From: Fidelibacterota bacterium
GTDB taxonomy: Bacteria; Marinisomatota; Marinisomatia; Marinisomatales; S15-B10
Length of the DNA stretch: 64,000 bases
Direction: 5' to 3'
NCBI GenBank assembly: GCA_002715465.1
Contig: PAYY01000001.1
Span: 52,371-116,370, forward strand
The position numbers were made by a program, and so were the translations under genes. The notes under the pieces are model-generated. The model had not been told where the DNA came from. It was given only the letters and a program-made list of their open reading frames with translations, and did no database searches. Shown here in pieces: positions 1 through 11,657 of the stretch. Every line of letters begins with the position of its first letter. Position 1 is the stretch's first letter.

Positions 1-2872
<2,872 letters not shown>

Positions 2873-2876
<4 letters not shown>

Positions 2877-3430
2877 AAATGGATCCAAAAACGATCCAGA
2901 GGGCACAAAGAATTAAACTTCTTATTTCTGATGTTGATGGTGTATTGACTGATGGTTCAGTTTATATTGGGAATGATGGTATTGAATATAAACAGTTTAA
3001 TGTTCTTGATGGTGCAGCTGTTGCTTTTGCTAGAGAATCTGGATTGAAATTAGCTGTGATCTCTGGTCGCTATTCTCCAGCTACTACATCAAGAATGAAA
3101 GAATTAGGTATTAATGATTGTTATCAGGGTGAACTACAAAAACTAAGAGCCTATAATAAAATTATTCATAAATATAATTTAGACCATGATGAAGTAGGAT
3201 ACATCGGTGATGATTTAATCGATGCGTCTGTTATGGAGAAAGTTGGTTTATCTATAGGGGTTGGGAATGCTCATCCTTATATAAAAGAAATTGCACATGT
3301 ATCAACGATTAAATTAGGTGGAGAAGGTGCTTTTAGGGAAGCTGTAGAAATGATACTAAAAGCAAAAGGTATATATGAGGAAACCATTGAAAACATTCAA
3401 GAACGATTAGAATCTTTTAATGAAAAATAA
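2873..3430 (+). CDS. kdsC: KDO-8-phosphate phosphatase (HAD family)
   Basis: Dephosphorylates KDO-8-phosphate to KDO. This 185-residue C0-type HAD phosphatase has motif I SDVDGVLTDG (nucleophile Asp in DVDG), motif II VISGRYS, and motif III GYIGDDLIDASVM. It is close to the usual KdsC length, with no cap domain. It overlaps kdsA by an ATGA junction and kdsD by 11 nt, placing the consecutive KDO steps in one transcript. The second ATG at 2879 is an alternative start; the first is preferred for the 4-nt overlap. Confidence 0.95.
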
Positions 3431-4406
3431 GGACGAAAATATTCTTATAGGTCGTAGGGTTATTAGAATAGAAGCTGAAGCCATATCCAGCCTTGAAGGT
3501 AGGATTGATATTAATTTTCACAATGCAGTTGAAATAATTGCTAAACGTAGTGGAAGAGTTGTTGTTACAGGTATGGGGAAATCGGGCCTTATTGCTCAGA
3601 AAATTGCTGCTACTTTTTCAAGTACTGGCACACCTGCACAATTTATTCATCCAAGTGAAGCTTCCCATGGAGATATTGGGATGGTGACCAAAGATGATAC
3701 TATATTAGCTATATCCAATAGTGGTGAAACTTTTGAAATTGTTCAACTTATTCCTGCTTTCAAAAGGTTAGATATTCCTATAATATCTTTGATTGGGAAA
3801 AAAGATTCTACTATTGGAAGAAATGCAGAAATATTAATTGATATTAGTGTTGAACGTGAAGCATGTACATTAGAACTTGCACCAACATCTAGTACAACAG
3901 CTTCTCTTGCCATGGGAGATGCTTTAGCTATTGCTCTTTTAGAAAGACGGGGGTTTCAGCCATCAGACTTTGCACTTCTTCATCCTTCTGGTTCACTTGG
4001 AAAAAAATTAATCCTTACTGTTGATGAAATTATGCATTTTGGGAAAAATCTCCCAATTGTCTATGAGTCAACTGATGTAAAATCAACTTTGTTGACAATA
4101 AGTGAAAAAAGGTTGGGTGTTACAATAGTACTAAAAGCAAATGGAAAATTATCTGGAATTATTACAGATGGTGATATTCGCAGGAGTATTGAAAAAGATA
4201 ATGAATTACTAGAAAAAACGGCTGAATCCCTAGTCCAATCGAGTAATCCTAGGTGGATTAACAGTAATACACTTGCAATTGATGCTTTAGACATAATGGA
4301 AAAATATTCAATAACTTCACTATTGGTTTACAAGGATAAAAAAACGGACTTAGTTCCTGATGGTATCGTTCATATTCACGATATTCTTCGTACCAATGTA
4401 ATGTGA
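3420..4406 (+). CDS. kdsD: D-arabinose-5-phosphate isomerase (KpsF/GutQ family)
   Basis: Converts ribulose-5-phosphate to arabinose-5-phosphate, the substrate for kdsA. The 328 residues comprise an N-terminal SIS domain (about 25-175; VTGMGKSGLIAQK, FIHPSEASHGDIGM, ISNSGET) and two CBS domains (about 205-325). The length equals that of E. coli KdsD. It starts 11 nt inside kdsC and ends in a 4-nt overlap with lptC. With kdsA, kdsC and kdsB it completes the route from pentose phosphate to CMP-KDO. Confidence 0.96.
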   Translation: MKNKDENILIGRRVIRIEAEAISSLEGRIDINFHNAVEIIAKRSGRVVVTGMGKSGLIAQKIAATFSSTGTPAQFIHPSEASHGDIGMVTKDDTILAISNSGETFEIVQLIPAFKRLDIPIISLIGKKDSTIGRNAEILIDISVEREACTLELAPTSSTTASLAMGDALAIALLERRGFQPSDFALLHPSGSLGKKLILTVDEIMHFGKNLPIVYESTDVKSTLLTISEKRLGVTIVLKANGKLSGIITDGDIRRSIEKDNELLEKTAESLVQSSNPRWINSNTLAIDALDIMEKYSITSLLVYKDKKTDLVPDGIVHIHDILRTNVM

Positions 4407-4930
4407 AAAAGTCAAATTCAGTTTATTTTATCATTTTTTTGATTTCATGCGAAACTATTGAAAATAATGAATCTTTAGGAAAAAGATCTGATTTTCCTGA
4501 TCAAGAAAGTTGGAAACCTATTATTGTTATGACAAGGGAAGCAAAAAAACGTGCTATAGTTCGTTCTGATTATCTTGCAAAGAACTCTAAGAATCAAGAA
4601 ACTGTTTTGAATGGAAATGTAGATGTTGATTTTTATTCTGAAGATGAGGAACATATGTCTAATTTAAGATCTGAAAGCGCTTTTGTTTATGAAGATAATG
4701 ATAATCTATTAGCAATTGGAAATGTTATAGTGGAATCAGATAGTGGTGTTACCCTCTTTACTGATTCACTTTTTTGGGATAATGAAACGGAAAAAATCAA
4801 TTCTAATGATACAGTAATGTTAGCTACAGAACTAAATGATACACTATATGGTATAGGTTTTGAATCTGACGTTGACCTTACTAGATGGAAAATACTTAAG
4901 CCATGGGGTGTTTCATCAAGAGAAGAATGA
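4403..4930 (+). CDS. lptC: LptC-like LPS export protein, predicted lipoprotein
   Basis: Probably the periplasmic adaptor that passes LPS from the inner-membrane LptBFG transporter towards LptA. The 175-residue protein has a short hydrophobic leader ending at Cys16 (LISC), which fits a lipobox, whereas E. coli LptC keeps a membrane anchor. The remainder is beta-rich with the alternating L-x-G-x-V pattern of the OstA/LptC fold (VLNGNVDVDF, LLAIGNVIVES). Sequence identity to characterised LptC is low by eye, so the call rests on fold pattern, size and position directly before lptB. lptF, lptG and lptA are not in the window. Confidence 0.78.
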   Translation: MKKSNSVYFIIFLISCETIENNESLGKRSDFPDQESWKPIIVMTREAKKRAIVRSDYLAKNSKNQETVLNGNVDVDFYSEDEEHMSNLRSESAFVYEDNDNLLAIGNVIVESDSGVTLFTDSLFWDNETEKINSNDTVMLATELNDTLYGIGFESDVDLTRWKILKPWGVSSREE

Positions 4931-5667
4931 AAAATTTATCTAAACAAATAAATTTAAGGGCAAAAAACATTGTTAAAGTTTATGGTAAACGTACAGTTGT
5001 TAGAGACGTTTCTCTAGATCTAAAAAAAGGTGAAATTGTTGGTCTTTTAGGACCAAATGGTGCGGGGAAAACAACATCATTTTATATGATTACGGGTATG
5101 GTTAAACCTACAAGTGGCAATGTATTTCTAGGTAAAGAAGATATAACTAACCTACCTATGTTTAAAAGATCTAGAAAAGGGATTGGATATTTATCACAGG
5201 AACCTTCTATTTTTACAAAACTTTCGGTTGAAGAAAACATCAAATTAGTGCTTGAAATGACAAACTTTTCGAAAGAAAGGCAAAAAGAAAGACTGGAGCA
5301 ACTTCTTAGGGATCTTTCTATTTCCAAAATTAGAGAGAATAAAGGTTATCAACTTTCGGGTGGCGAAAGACGTCGTACAGAAATCTGTCGTGCTCTCGTA
5401 ATGGATCCTGATTTTATATTATTAGATGAACCTTTTGCTGGGATTGATCCAATTGCAGTTGAAGATATTCAAAAAATTATTCAAAAACTTTGCAATCGAG
5501 GAATCGGTGTTCTTATTACTGATCATAATGTTAGAGAAACATTATCTATTACTGATAGAGCTTACCTATTATATGATGGAGAAATTCTAAAATCAGGAAC
5601 TGCCGAATTTCTTGCAAGTGATGAGCAAACCAAAAAACTTTATCTTGGGTCTACTTTTAAACTTTAA
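4927..5667 (+). CDS. lptB: LPS export ABC transporter ATP-binding protein
   Basis: Cytoplasmic ATPase that powers LPS extraction from the inner membrane. Motifs in order: Walker A GPNGAGKTTS, Q-loop YLSQEPSIF, signature LSGGERRR, Walker B FILLDEPFAGIDP, and the H-loop TDHNVRET. I place the start at ATG 4927, giving an ATGA overlap with lptC and a 246-residue product close to the E. coli length. An in-frame ATG at 4903 would add 8 residues encoded within the lptC tail. It is followed with a 1-nt overlap by rpoN, a common arrangement. Confidence 0.96.
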   Translation: MKNLSKQINLRAKNIVKVYGKRTVVRDVSLDLKKGEIVGLLGPNGAGKTTSFYMITGMVKPTSGNVFLGKEDITNLPMFKRSRKGIGYLSQEPSIFTKLSVEENIKLVLEMTNFSKERQKERLEQLLRDLSISKIRENKGYQLSGGERRRTEICRALVMDPDFILLDEPFAGIDPIAVEDIQKIIQKLCNRGIGVLITDHNVRETLSITDRAYLLYDGEILKSGTAEFLASDEQTKKLYLGSTFKL

Positions 5668-7031
5668 TGATGAACAAACTCACCCAATCATTAGAACAAC
5701 GGCAAAAATTTTTACCTAAACAAATTTTAGAAACTGTTCTATTACAAATGAACAGTATTGATTTAGAACAAAAAATCTTAGAAGAATTAGAAAAAAATCC
5801 AGCGTTAGAATTACAGGAAATTCAAGAATCTGATTCAGAACAGGATTTGGAAGAACCCCTCGAAGAGATTGATTGGGAAGAAATTCTAAATTTTGATTAT
5901 GATGAAGGAATTAAGGGTCCATCTGATAGATCTAGAAAAAATTTAGGAGCTCCCATTCAACATGTTTATACTGCTGTTGAAAGATTATTAGATCAAATTA
6001 CCTATCTTGAATTATCTGAAAAAAATCGGAAAATTGCAGAAGTCATAATTTGGAATATTGATGAACAAGGTTATCTACTAACGGATTTAGAGCTTCTTTC
6101 AGATAGATTAAAAGTTGGAATTAAAGATATTGAAAAAATGCTTCAAATTGTTCAACGTTTAGACCCTCCTGGCATAGGGGCTCGGGATCTTCAGGAGTGT
6201 TTGTTAATCCAATTAGAGTTGCTTGGAGGTAATAATTTGTCTATAAATATCATCAAAAACTTTTTTGATGATTTTGCAAATCGGAGATTTGAACGTTTAG
6301 AGAATAAATTGAACTGTTCCAAAGAAGAATTAAATGAATCACTGAAGTTTATTTCTCACCTAAACCCCAAACCAGGAGAAGGCTCTCCAACCACACCTGC
6401 TGACTATATCCTTCCAGATTTGATAGTTGAAGAAGTTGATGGAGAATTAATTGTTGCTGTGAATGATGGAAATATTCCTGAGATAGGAATTTCAAAAAAG
6501 TATAAAAACCTCATTGGAAATGTACCTTCAGAAAATGACGAAGTAAAAAAGTTTTTGCATAATAAAATTGAATCAGCAAAATGGTTTGTTCAAGCTGTTC
6601 AACAGCGTCAAATCAATATAGTTAAAGTTATGAAAGCTATTATTTCTCGACAGGACCTCTTCTTTAGTGGTGAGATAACACAAGTAAAGCCAATGATACT
6701 TAAAGACATTGCTGAAATGACTGAACTTGATATTTCTACTATAAGTCGAGTAACACGAGGTAAATATGTACAAACTCCTTGGGGAGTTTTTGAACTCAAA
6801 CATTTTTTTTCTGATGGTATAATGAACCAATCTGGAGAGGAAGTCTCTACAAATCTCATTAAATCTAGATTGAAGTCCATTATTGAAAATGAAGATAAAA
6901 AAGATCCTATATCTGATGATGGTATGGTAGAAATTTTACAGAATGAAGGTTTCTCATTAGCTAGAAGAACTATAGCAAAATATCGTAATCAAATGAAAAT
7001 TCCAGTGGCAAGATTAAGAAGGATCTTTTGA
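5667..7031 (+). CDS. rpoN: RNA polymerase sigma-54 factor
   Basis: Alternative sigma factor that recognises -24/-12 promoters and needs AAA+ activators. The 454 residues show the Gln/Leu-rich region I (about 1-50), an acidic region II, the core-binding domain, the HTH region (DISTISRVTRGKYVQTPWG), and the RpoN box ARRTIAKYR at residues 432-440, all intact. The initiation ATG overlaps the lptB stop by 1 nt; a second ATG follows immediately. No activator gene and no convincing sigma-54 promoter were seen in this window, so its regulon here is unknown. Confidence 0.97.
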   Translation: MMNKLTQSLEQRQKFLPKQILETVLLQMNSIDLEQKILEELEKNPALELQEIQESDSEQDLEEPLEEIDWEEILNFDYDEGIKGPSDRSRKNLGAPIQHVYTAVERLLDQITYLELSEKNRKIAEVIIWNIDEQGYLLTDLELLSDRLKVGIKDIEKMLQIVQRLDPPGIGARDLQECLLIQLELLGGNNLSINIIKNFFDDFANRRFERLENKLNCSKEELNESLKFISHLNPKPGEGSPTTPADYILPDLIVEEVDGELIVAVNDGNIPEIGISKKYKNLIGNVPSENDEVKKFLHNKIESAKWFVQAVQQRQINIVKVMKAIISRQDLFFSGEITQVKPMILKDIAEMTELDISTISRVTRGKYVQTPWGVFELKHFFSDGIMNQSGEEVSTNLIKSRLKSIIENEDKKDPISDDGMVEILQNEGFSLARRTIAKYRNQMKIPVARLRRIF

Positions 7032-7057
7032 TCAAAAAAATAAAAGGAGTGTAAAAC

Positions 7058-8008
7058 ATGGCAAAAAAGATAATGGTGGGTGACCAAGAGATATCAATTC
7101 CATCTTTTAATATAGGAGGTGTAGCACTTATTATTCTATTTCTTGGCGCGTGGTTTGCGTTAAGTGCTTTCTATATTGTTGGTCCTGATGAAGAAGGAGT
7201 TGTTAGAAGGTTTGGTAAATGGGTCCGAACTGAACCTAGTGGATTACATTTTAAATTTCCTTATCCTATTGAAAAAATCGATCTTCCAAAAGTAACTCAA
7301 GTAAAAGAGGTCTCTGTTGGAAAAATTCTTCGAGAAGCAAAAATGTTGACTGGTGATGAAAACATTCTTTTAGTTGAAGTAAGGGTGCAATATAAAATAA
7401 AAAATGCTGCCCAGTACCTTTTTAATGTAATTAATGTCGAGGAGACTATAAAAGATGCAACTGAATCAGCACTTCGACAAACTATCGGATCGCATCCAAT
7501 TGATGATCCGTTAACGGAAAAAAAAGCTGAAATAATGGATGAAATTCAACTTTCTTTACAAAAAATGCTTGATGATTATAAATGCGGAATTGATATAAGA
7601 CAAGTTCAGCTTCAGGATGTAAATCCGCCTCAGGAAGTAGATTTTGCATTTAAGGATGTGCAGAGTGCAAGAGAAGAAAAAGAACAGCTAATTAACGAGG
7701 CTTTAGGTTATCAAAATGATATTATTCCTAAAGCTAGAGGTGGGGCCGAACAGACCATTAGAGAAGCTGAAGCCTACAAAGAAGAAAGAATAAAAAGAGC
7801 TGAAGGTGATGCTTCCAGATTTATTTCAGTTTTAAGAGAGTATCGAAAAGCAAAAGCTGTTACTGAAAAACGACTTTATCTTGAAACAATGGAAAAAATA
7901 CTTCCTGGAATTGAAAAAGTAATTCTTGATGAAAAATCTGGTAATTTACTAAATGTCCTACCCCTTGGAAATCTTGGTAATGCGAAAAATTTGGAGGTAA
8001 AGAAATGA
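7058..8008 (+). CDS. hflK: HflK-like SPFH-domain membrane protein
   Basis: Subunit of the HflKC complex, which in other bacteria surrounds and regulates the FtsH protease. The 316 residues include a short N-terminal cytoplasmic part, one transmembrane segment (about 18-42), then an SPFH/band-7 domain (YIVGPDEEGVVRRFGK, SGLHFKFPYPIEK) and a long charged helix (about 200-280). A good Shine-Dalgarno AAAGGAG lies 5' of the ATG, and 26 nt separate it from rpoN. The 4-nt overlap with hflC supports a paired product. Confidence 0.93.
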   Translation: MAKKIMVGDQEISIPSFNIGGVALIILFLGAWFALSAFYIVGPDEEGVVRRFGKWVRTEPSGLHFKFPYPIEKIDLPKVTQVKEVSVGKILREAKMLTGDENILLVEVRVQYKIKNAAQYLFNVINVEETIKDATESALRQTIGSHPIDDPLTEKKAEIMDEIQLSLQKMLDDYKCGIDIRQVQLQDVNPPQEVDFAFKDVQSAREEKEQLINEALGYQNDIIPKARGGAEQTIREAEAYKEERIKRAEGDASRFISVLREYRKAKAVTEKRLYLETMEKILPGIEKVILDEKSGNLLNVLPLGNLGNAKNLEVKK

Positions 8009-8853
8009 AAAGTACAGTATTAATTTTATTTTTAGCAGTAGCTATTGGCTTATATGTTTCAGCATATACCATTGATGAAAAAGAACAAGCTATTATACTG
8101 GAATTTGGACGTCCTGTAGGAAAAGCAGTAGTCAATTCTGGATTGCATTTTAAACTTCCATGGCGCCAACTAGTAAAATTCGAAAAAAGAATATTAGAAT
8201 ATGATGCCGAACCAAAAGCAATCCTTTCATTAGATAAAAAGAGATTAGAAGTAGATAACTATGCTCGATGGAAAATTTCAGATCCATTAAGATTTTATCG
8301 AGCAGTACGTACAATTAATGGTGGCTTAGGACGAATTGATCCAATAGTATATTCTGAGCTTAGAGTAGAATTAGGTAAACATAATCTTACAGAAATAATT
8401 GATAAACGACGTGAAAAAATCATGAAAACTGTTACTTCTAAAGCACGTGAAAAACTTATTGAGTATGGAATCGACATTGTTGATGTTCGAATTAAGAGAG
8501 CTGATCTATCACAAGAAAATGAACGCTCTGTTTTTGATCGAATGATTGCTGAGCGAGAAAGACAGGCTAAACAATATCGTTCTGAAGGAGAAGAGGAAGC
8601 TTTGAAAATACGTGCTGAAACTGATAAAGAACGAGCCATTATTCTAGCCGAAGCTTACAAACAAGCTCAAGAGATAAGTGGTGAAGGAGATGCAAGTGCT
8701 GTAGAGATTTATGCAAAAGCTTTTGAGTCTGATCCTAGTTTTTATGAATTTACAAGGACCCTGGAAACATACCAGAAAATGATTGATACCAATACTACAC
8801 TGATATTATCAACAGATTCTGATCTATTAAAACTAATTAAAGGGAAAAAATGA
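8005..8853 (+). CDS. hflC: HflC-like SPFH-domain membrane protein
   Basis: Partner of HflK. The 282 residues have an N-terminal signal-anchor (about 4-20), an SPFH domain (IDEKEQAIILEFGRPVG, SGLHFKLPW), and a C-terminal helical region rich in Ala/Glu (RAETDKERAIILAEAYKQAQ), as in E. coli HflC. It begins by ATGA overlap with hflK and its own stop overlaps hslV by 4 nt, so the membrane protease regulator and the cytoplasmic HslUV protease are co-transcribed. Confidence 0.94.
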   Translation: MKSTVLILFLAVAIGLYVSAYTIDEKEQAIILEFGRPVGKAVVNSGLHFKLPWRQLVKFEKRILEYDAEPKAILSLDKKRLEVDNYARWKISDPLRFYRAVRTINGGLGRIDPIVYSELRVELGKHNLTEIIDKRREKIMKTVTSKAREKLIEYGIDIVDVRIKRADLSQENERSVFDRMIAERERQAKQYRSEGEEEALKIRAETDKERAIILAEAYKQAQEISGEGDASAVEIYAKAFESDPSFYEFTRTLETYQKMIDTNTTLILSTDSDLLKLIKGKK

Positions 8854-9386
8854 AGGTAAGAGCGACTACAATTTTAGGTGTTCGTTTGAAAACTGGTGCT
8901 GCTATGGGTGGTGATGGTCAGGTAACATTTGGTGATATGGCATTAAAGCAAAAAGCGGTCAAAGTTCGAAATTTTGAAGGAGGAAGAAATATAATTCTAG
9001 GAGGCTTTGCTGGTGCTGCAGCGGATGCTCTAACCTTATTTAGTAAATTCGAAGAAAAACTTGAAGAATACAATTGGAAATTACAAAGAGCTGTTGTTGA
9101 ACTAGCAAAAGATTGGCGTACTGATAAATATCTACGTAATCTAGACGCACTTTTGGCACTAATGGATAGTCAAAATAGTTATTTAGTATCTGGAGACGGG
9201 AATGTTATCGAACCAGATGGCTCTATTCTCTCAATTGGTTCAGGAGCAGGTTATGCTCAAGCTGCTGCTGAGGCTTTAATTAGTTGTAAAATTAAATCCC
9301 CAGCTGAAATAGTAAAAAGAAGTCTTGATATTGCAGCTGATATTTGTATTTATACTAACCATAATATTACTGTAATGGAACTTTAG
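8850..9386 (+). CDS. hslV: ATP-dependent protease HslV (ClpQ) peptidase subunit
   Basis: Proteolytic dodecamer partner of HslU. The 178-residue Ntn-hydrolase has the conserved ATTILGVR start region. The nucleophile is predicted to be Thr6, exposed after removal of a five-residue propeptide (MKVRA), as in Thermotoga-like HslV; E. coli lacks that extension. GGDGQVTFG and SIGSGAGYAQAAA are family motifs. It overlaps hflC by 4 nt and precedes hslU by 1 nt. Confidence 0.96.
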   Translation: MKVRATTILGVRLKTGAAMGGDGQVTFGDMALKQKAVKVRNFEGGRNIILGGFAGAAADALTLFSKFEEKLEEYNWKLQRAVVELAKDWRTDKYLRNLDALLALMDSQNSYLVSGDGNVIEPDGSILSIGSGAGYAQAAAEALISCKIKSPAEIVKRSLDIAADICIYTNHNITVMEL

Positions 9387-9387
9387 A

Positions 9388-10731
9388 ATGGATAATTTTA
9401 CGCCTAAACAAATTGTAATGGAACTCAATCGCTATATAGTAGGGCAAGAACCAGCAAAAAAGTCTGTGGCTATTGCGCTGAGAAATAGATGGCGTCGAAA
9501 AAAACTATCAGATAAAATGAGAGAAGAGGTAGTACCAAATAATATTATACTCATTGGTTCAACTGGAGTTGGTAAAACTGAAATTGCTCGACGTCTCGCA
9601 AACTTATCTAAAGCGCCCTTTATAAAAGTTGAAGCTTCCAAATTTACGGAGGTTGGGTATGTGGGAAGAGACGTAGAGTCAATCATTCGAGATTTAATGG
9701 ATCTTGCAGTCTCAACAATTCAAAAAGAAATGGAAGAAAATTTGTTAGACGAAGCAGAAAATCTAGCAAATAAAAGATTGCTTGACATTTTATTCCCTAT
9801 TAATGGTGCAGATGAAAATTCTGAAGATGAGGTCCACTTGGTTGATAGACAAAAGCGTACCAGAGAAAAGTTACGAAAAAAAATGTCAGAGGGTAAATTT
9901 GAGAAAAAAAATGTTGAGATAGATGTCCTTGATGAAGGATCTCCAATGATGCAAATTTTTGGACCTGTTGGCATGGAAGAAATGGGAATGAATATTCAGG
10001 AGATTTTTGGTAGTTCAATTCCAAAAAAAAAGAAAAAACGTCGAACAACAGTTTCAGAAGCAAGAAGAATTATAATTGCTGAAGAGGTAACAAAACTGAT
10101 TGACAATGAAGAAGTTATTCGTGAGGCACGCACACGTGTTGAAAATGCTGGAATTGTTTTCCTGGATGAAATTGATAAAGTTGTAGGCGGAAAAAATGGA
10201 ACAGGTCCGGATGTTTCAAGGGAAGGGGTTCAGCGGGATATTTTACCAATCGTAGAAGGAAGTAATGTAAATACAAAATATGGCGTAGTTCGAACGGATC
10301 ATATACTTTTTGTTGCTGCTGGCGCTTTCCATGTTTCAAAACCTTCTGATATGATTCCAGAGCTTCAAGGCCGATTTCCAATTCGTGTTGAGATGGATAA
10401 TTTAAATGCGGATGATTTCGTAAAAATTCTCACCCATCCTGAGAATGCATTAATAAAACAATATACAGCTCTACTTGATACTGAAGGGGTAAAACTAAAG
10501 TTTACAAAAGGAGCAATTAATGCTATTGCCTCAATAGCAACTAAAGTTAATGAAACCACAGAAAATATTGGAGCTAGACGATTACATACAATTATGACAA
10601 CCCTACTGGAAGATATCCTTTTTGAAAAATCAGAGGTAAAATCTGAAACAATTTCTATTACTAAAGAAATGGTGATGGAAAAACTTGAAGAAATTGTCGA
10701 AGATCAAGATCTCAGTAGATACATCTTATAA
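9388..10731 (+). CDS. hslU: ATP-dependent protease ATPase subunit HslU (ClpY)
   Basis: AAA+ unfoldase feeding HslV. The 447 residues contain the N-domain (FTPKQIVMELNRYIVGQ), Walker A GSTGVGKTE, the pore-loop region KVEASKFTEVGYVGRDV, the charged inserted I-domain (about 115-230), Walker B GIVFLDEIDK, sensor and arginine-finger region (ELQGRFPIRVE), and the C-terminal tail DLSRYIL that docks into HslV. Length and motifs are normal. It ends 8 nt before argF. Confidence 0.97.
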   Translation: MDNFTPKQIVMELNRYIVGQEPAKKSVAIALRNRWRRKKLSDKMREEVVPNNIILIGSTGVGKTEIARRLANLSKAPFIKVEASKFTEVGYVGRDVESIIRDLMDLAVSTIQKEMEENLLDEAENLANKRLLDILFPINGADENSEDEVHLVDRQKRTREKLRKKMSEGKFEKKNVEIDVLDEGSPMMQIFGPVGMEEMGMNIQEIFGSSIPKKKKKRRTTVSEARRIIIAEEVTKLIDNEEVIREARTRVENAGIVFLDEIDKVVGGKNGTGPDVSREGVQRDILPIVEGSNVNTKYGVVRTDHILFVAAGAFHVSKPSDMIPELQGRFPIRVEMDNLNADDFVKILTHPENALIKQYTALLDTEGVKLKFTKGAINAIASIATKVNETTENIGARRLHTIMTTLLEDILFEKSEVKSETISITKEMVMEKLEEIVEDQDLSRYIL

Positions 10732-10739
10732 TTATTACA

Positions 10740-11657
10740 TTGGAAAAAGACTTCATACATATTACCGATTTTTCAATAGAAGAAATTAAAAGTATATTGG
10801 ATGTCTCTAGTCGTTTGAAACAAGAGGCTTCAGAAGGTATTCAGCATAAATACCTAGATGGTAAGAATCTTGCTATGATTTTTCAAAAACCATCAGCACG
10901 AACTAGAGTTTCTTTCGAAATAGGAATGTGGCAGCTTGGAGGTTATGCCTTATTTTTAGGACCTTCAGATCTTGACTTTGGTAATAGGGAAAATATCAGA
11001 GACTCTGCCCAAGTTTTTTCAAGATATAATGATATAATTATGGCTCGTGTTTTTTAACATAAAGATATTCTAGAATTTGCAAATCATGCTACAGTGCCAG
11101 TAATTAATGGACTTACGGATTATAATCATCCTTGTCAAGTTATGTCAGATATTTTCTCGATACAGGAAAAAAGAGGACACTTAGAAGATTTGCAAATCTC
11201 ATTTATAGGCGATGGGAATAATGTTTTTAATTCTTGGTTATTTCTAGCACAAAGGTTGCCAATAAGACTTTGTTTAGCATCTCCTAAAGGATATGAACCT
11301 GATCAAAAATTAGTAGACTTAACTCGGACGGTTGGTCTTAGTGAAGTTAAAATATCTAATGATCCATATGAAATCATCGCTGGCTCAGATATTGTATATA
11401 CTGATGTTTGGACTAGCATGGGAAATGAGAAAGAAACAAGCAAAAGGGTTCAAAATTTTTCACTATTCCAAGTTAATGAAAGTCTTATGAAAGTAGCTAA
11501 AAAAGAAGCCTATTTTTTACATTGTTTACCAGCCCATCGTGGAGAGGAAGTAACGAATGAAGTGTTAGACGGTCCTCAATCCATAGTTTTTGATCAAGCA
11601 GAAAATAGATTGCATGTTCAAAAAGCACTTTTAATGATGGTATTGGGGGTATTATAA
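10740..11657 (+). pseudogene. argF: Ornithine carbamoyltransferase interrupted by one in-frame TAA
   Basis: Would convert ornithine and carbamoyl phosphate to citrulline. The frame runs from a TTG at 10740 to a TAA at 11655-11657, about 305 codons, normal for OTCase. It is broken by a single TAA at 11055-11057 (codon 106). Both sides are well conserved: upstream KPSARTRVSFE and ARVF; downstream HKDILEFA, VINGLTDYNHPCQ and HCLPAHRGEEV. Because the frame is the same on both sides, the lesion is a base substitution rather than an indel. It may be a genuine recent nonsense mutation, a minority allele or an assembly error. TAA ends many other genes here, so recoding is unlikely. No good Shine-Dalgarno precedes the TTG. 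Confidence 0.85.

Noticed and set aside
11040..11060. Frameshift in argF caused by the T-run before the stop
   Set aside because: Upstream and downstream parts are in the same frame, so only a substitution explains the TAA.
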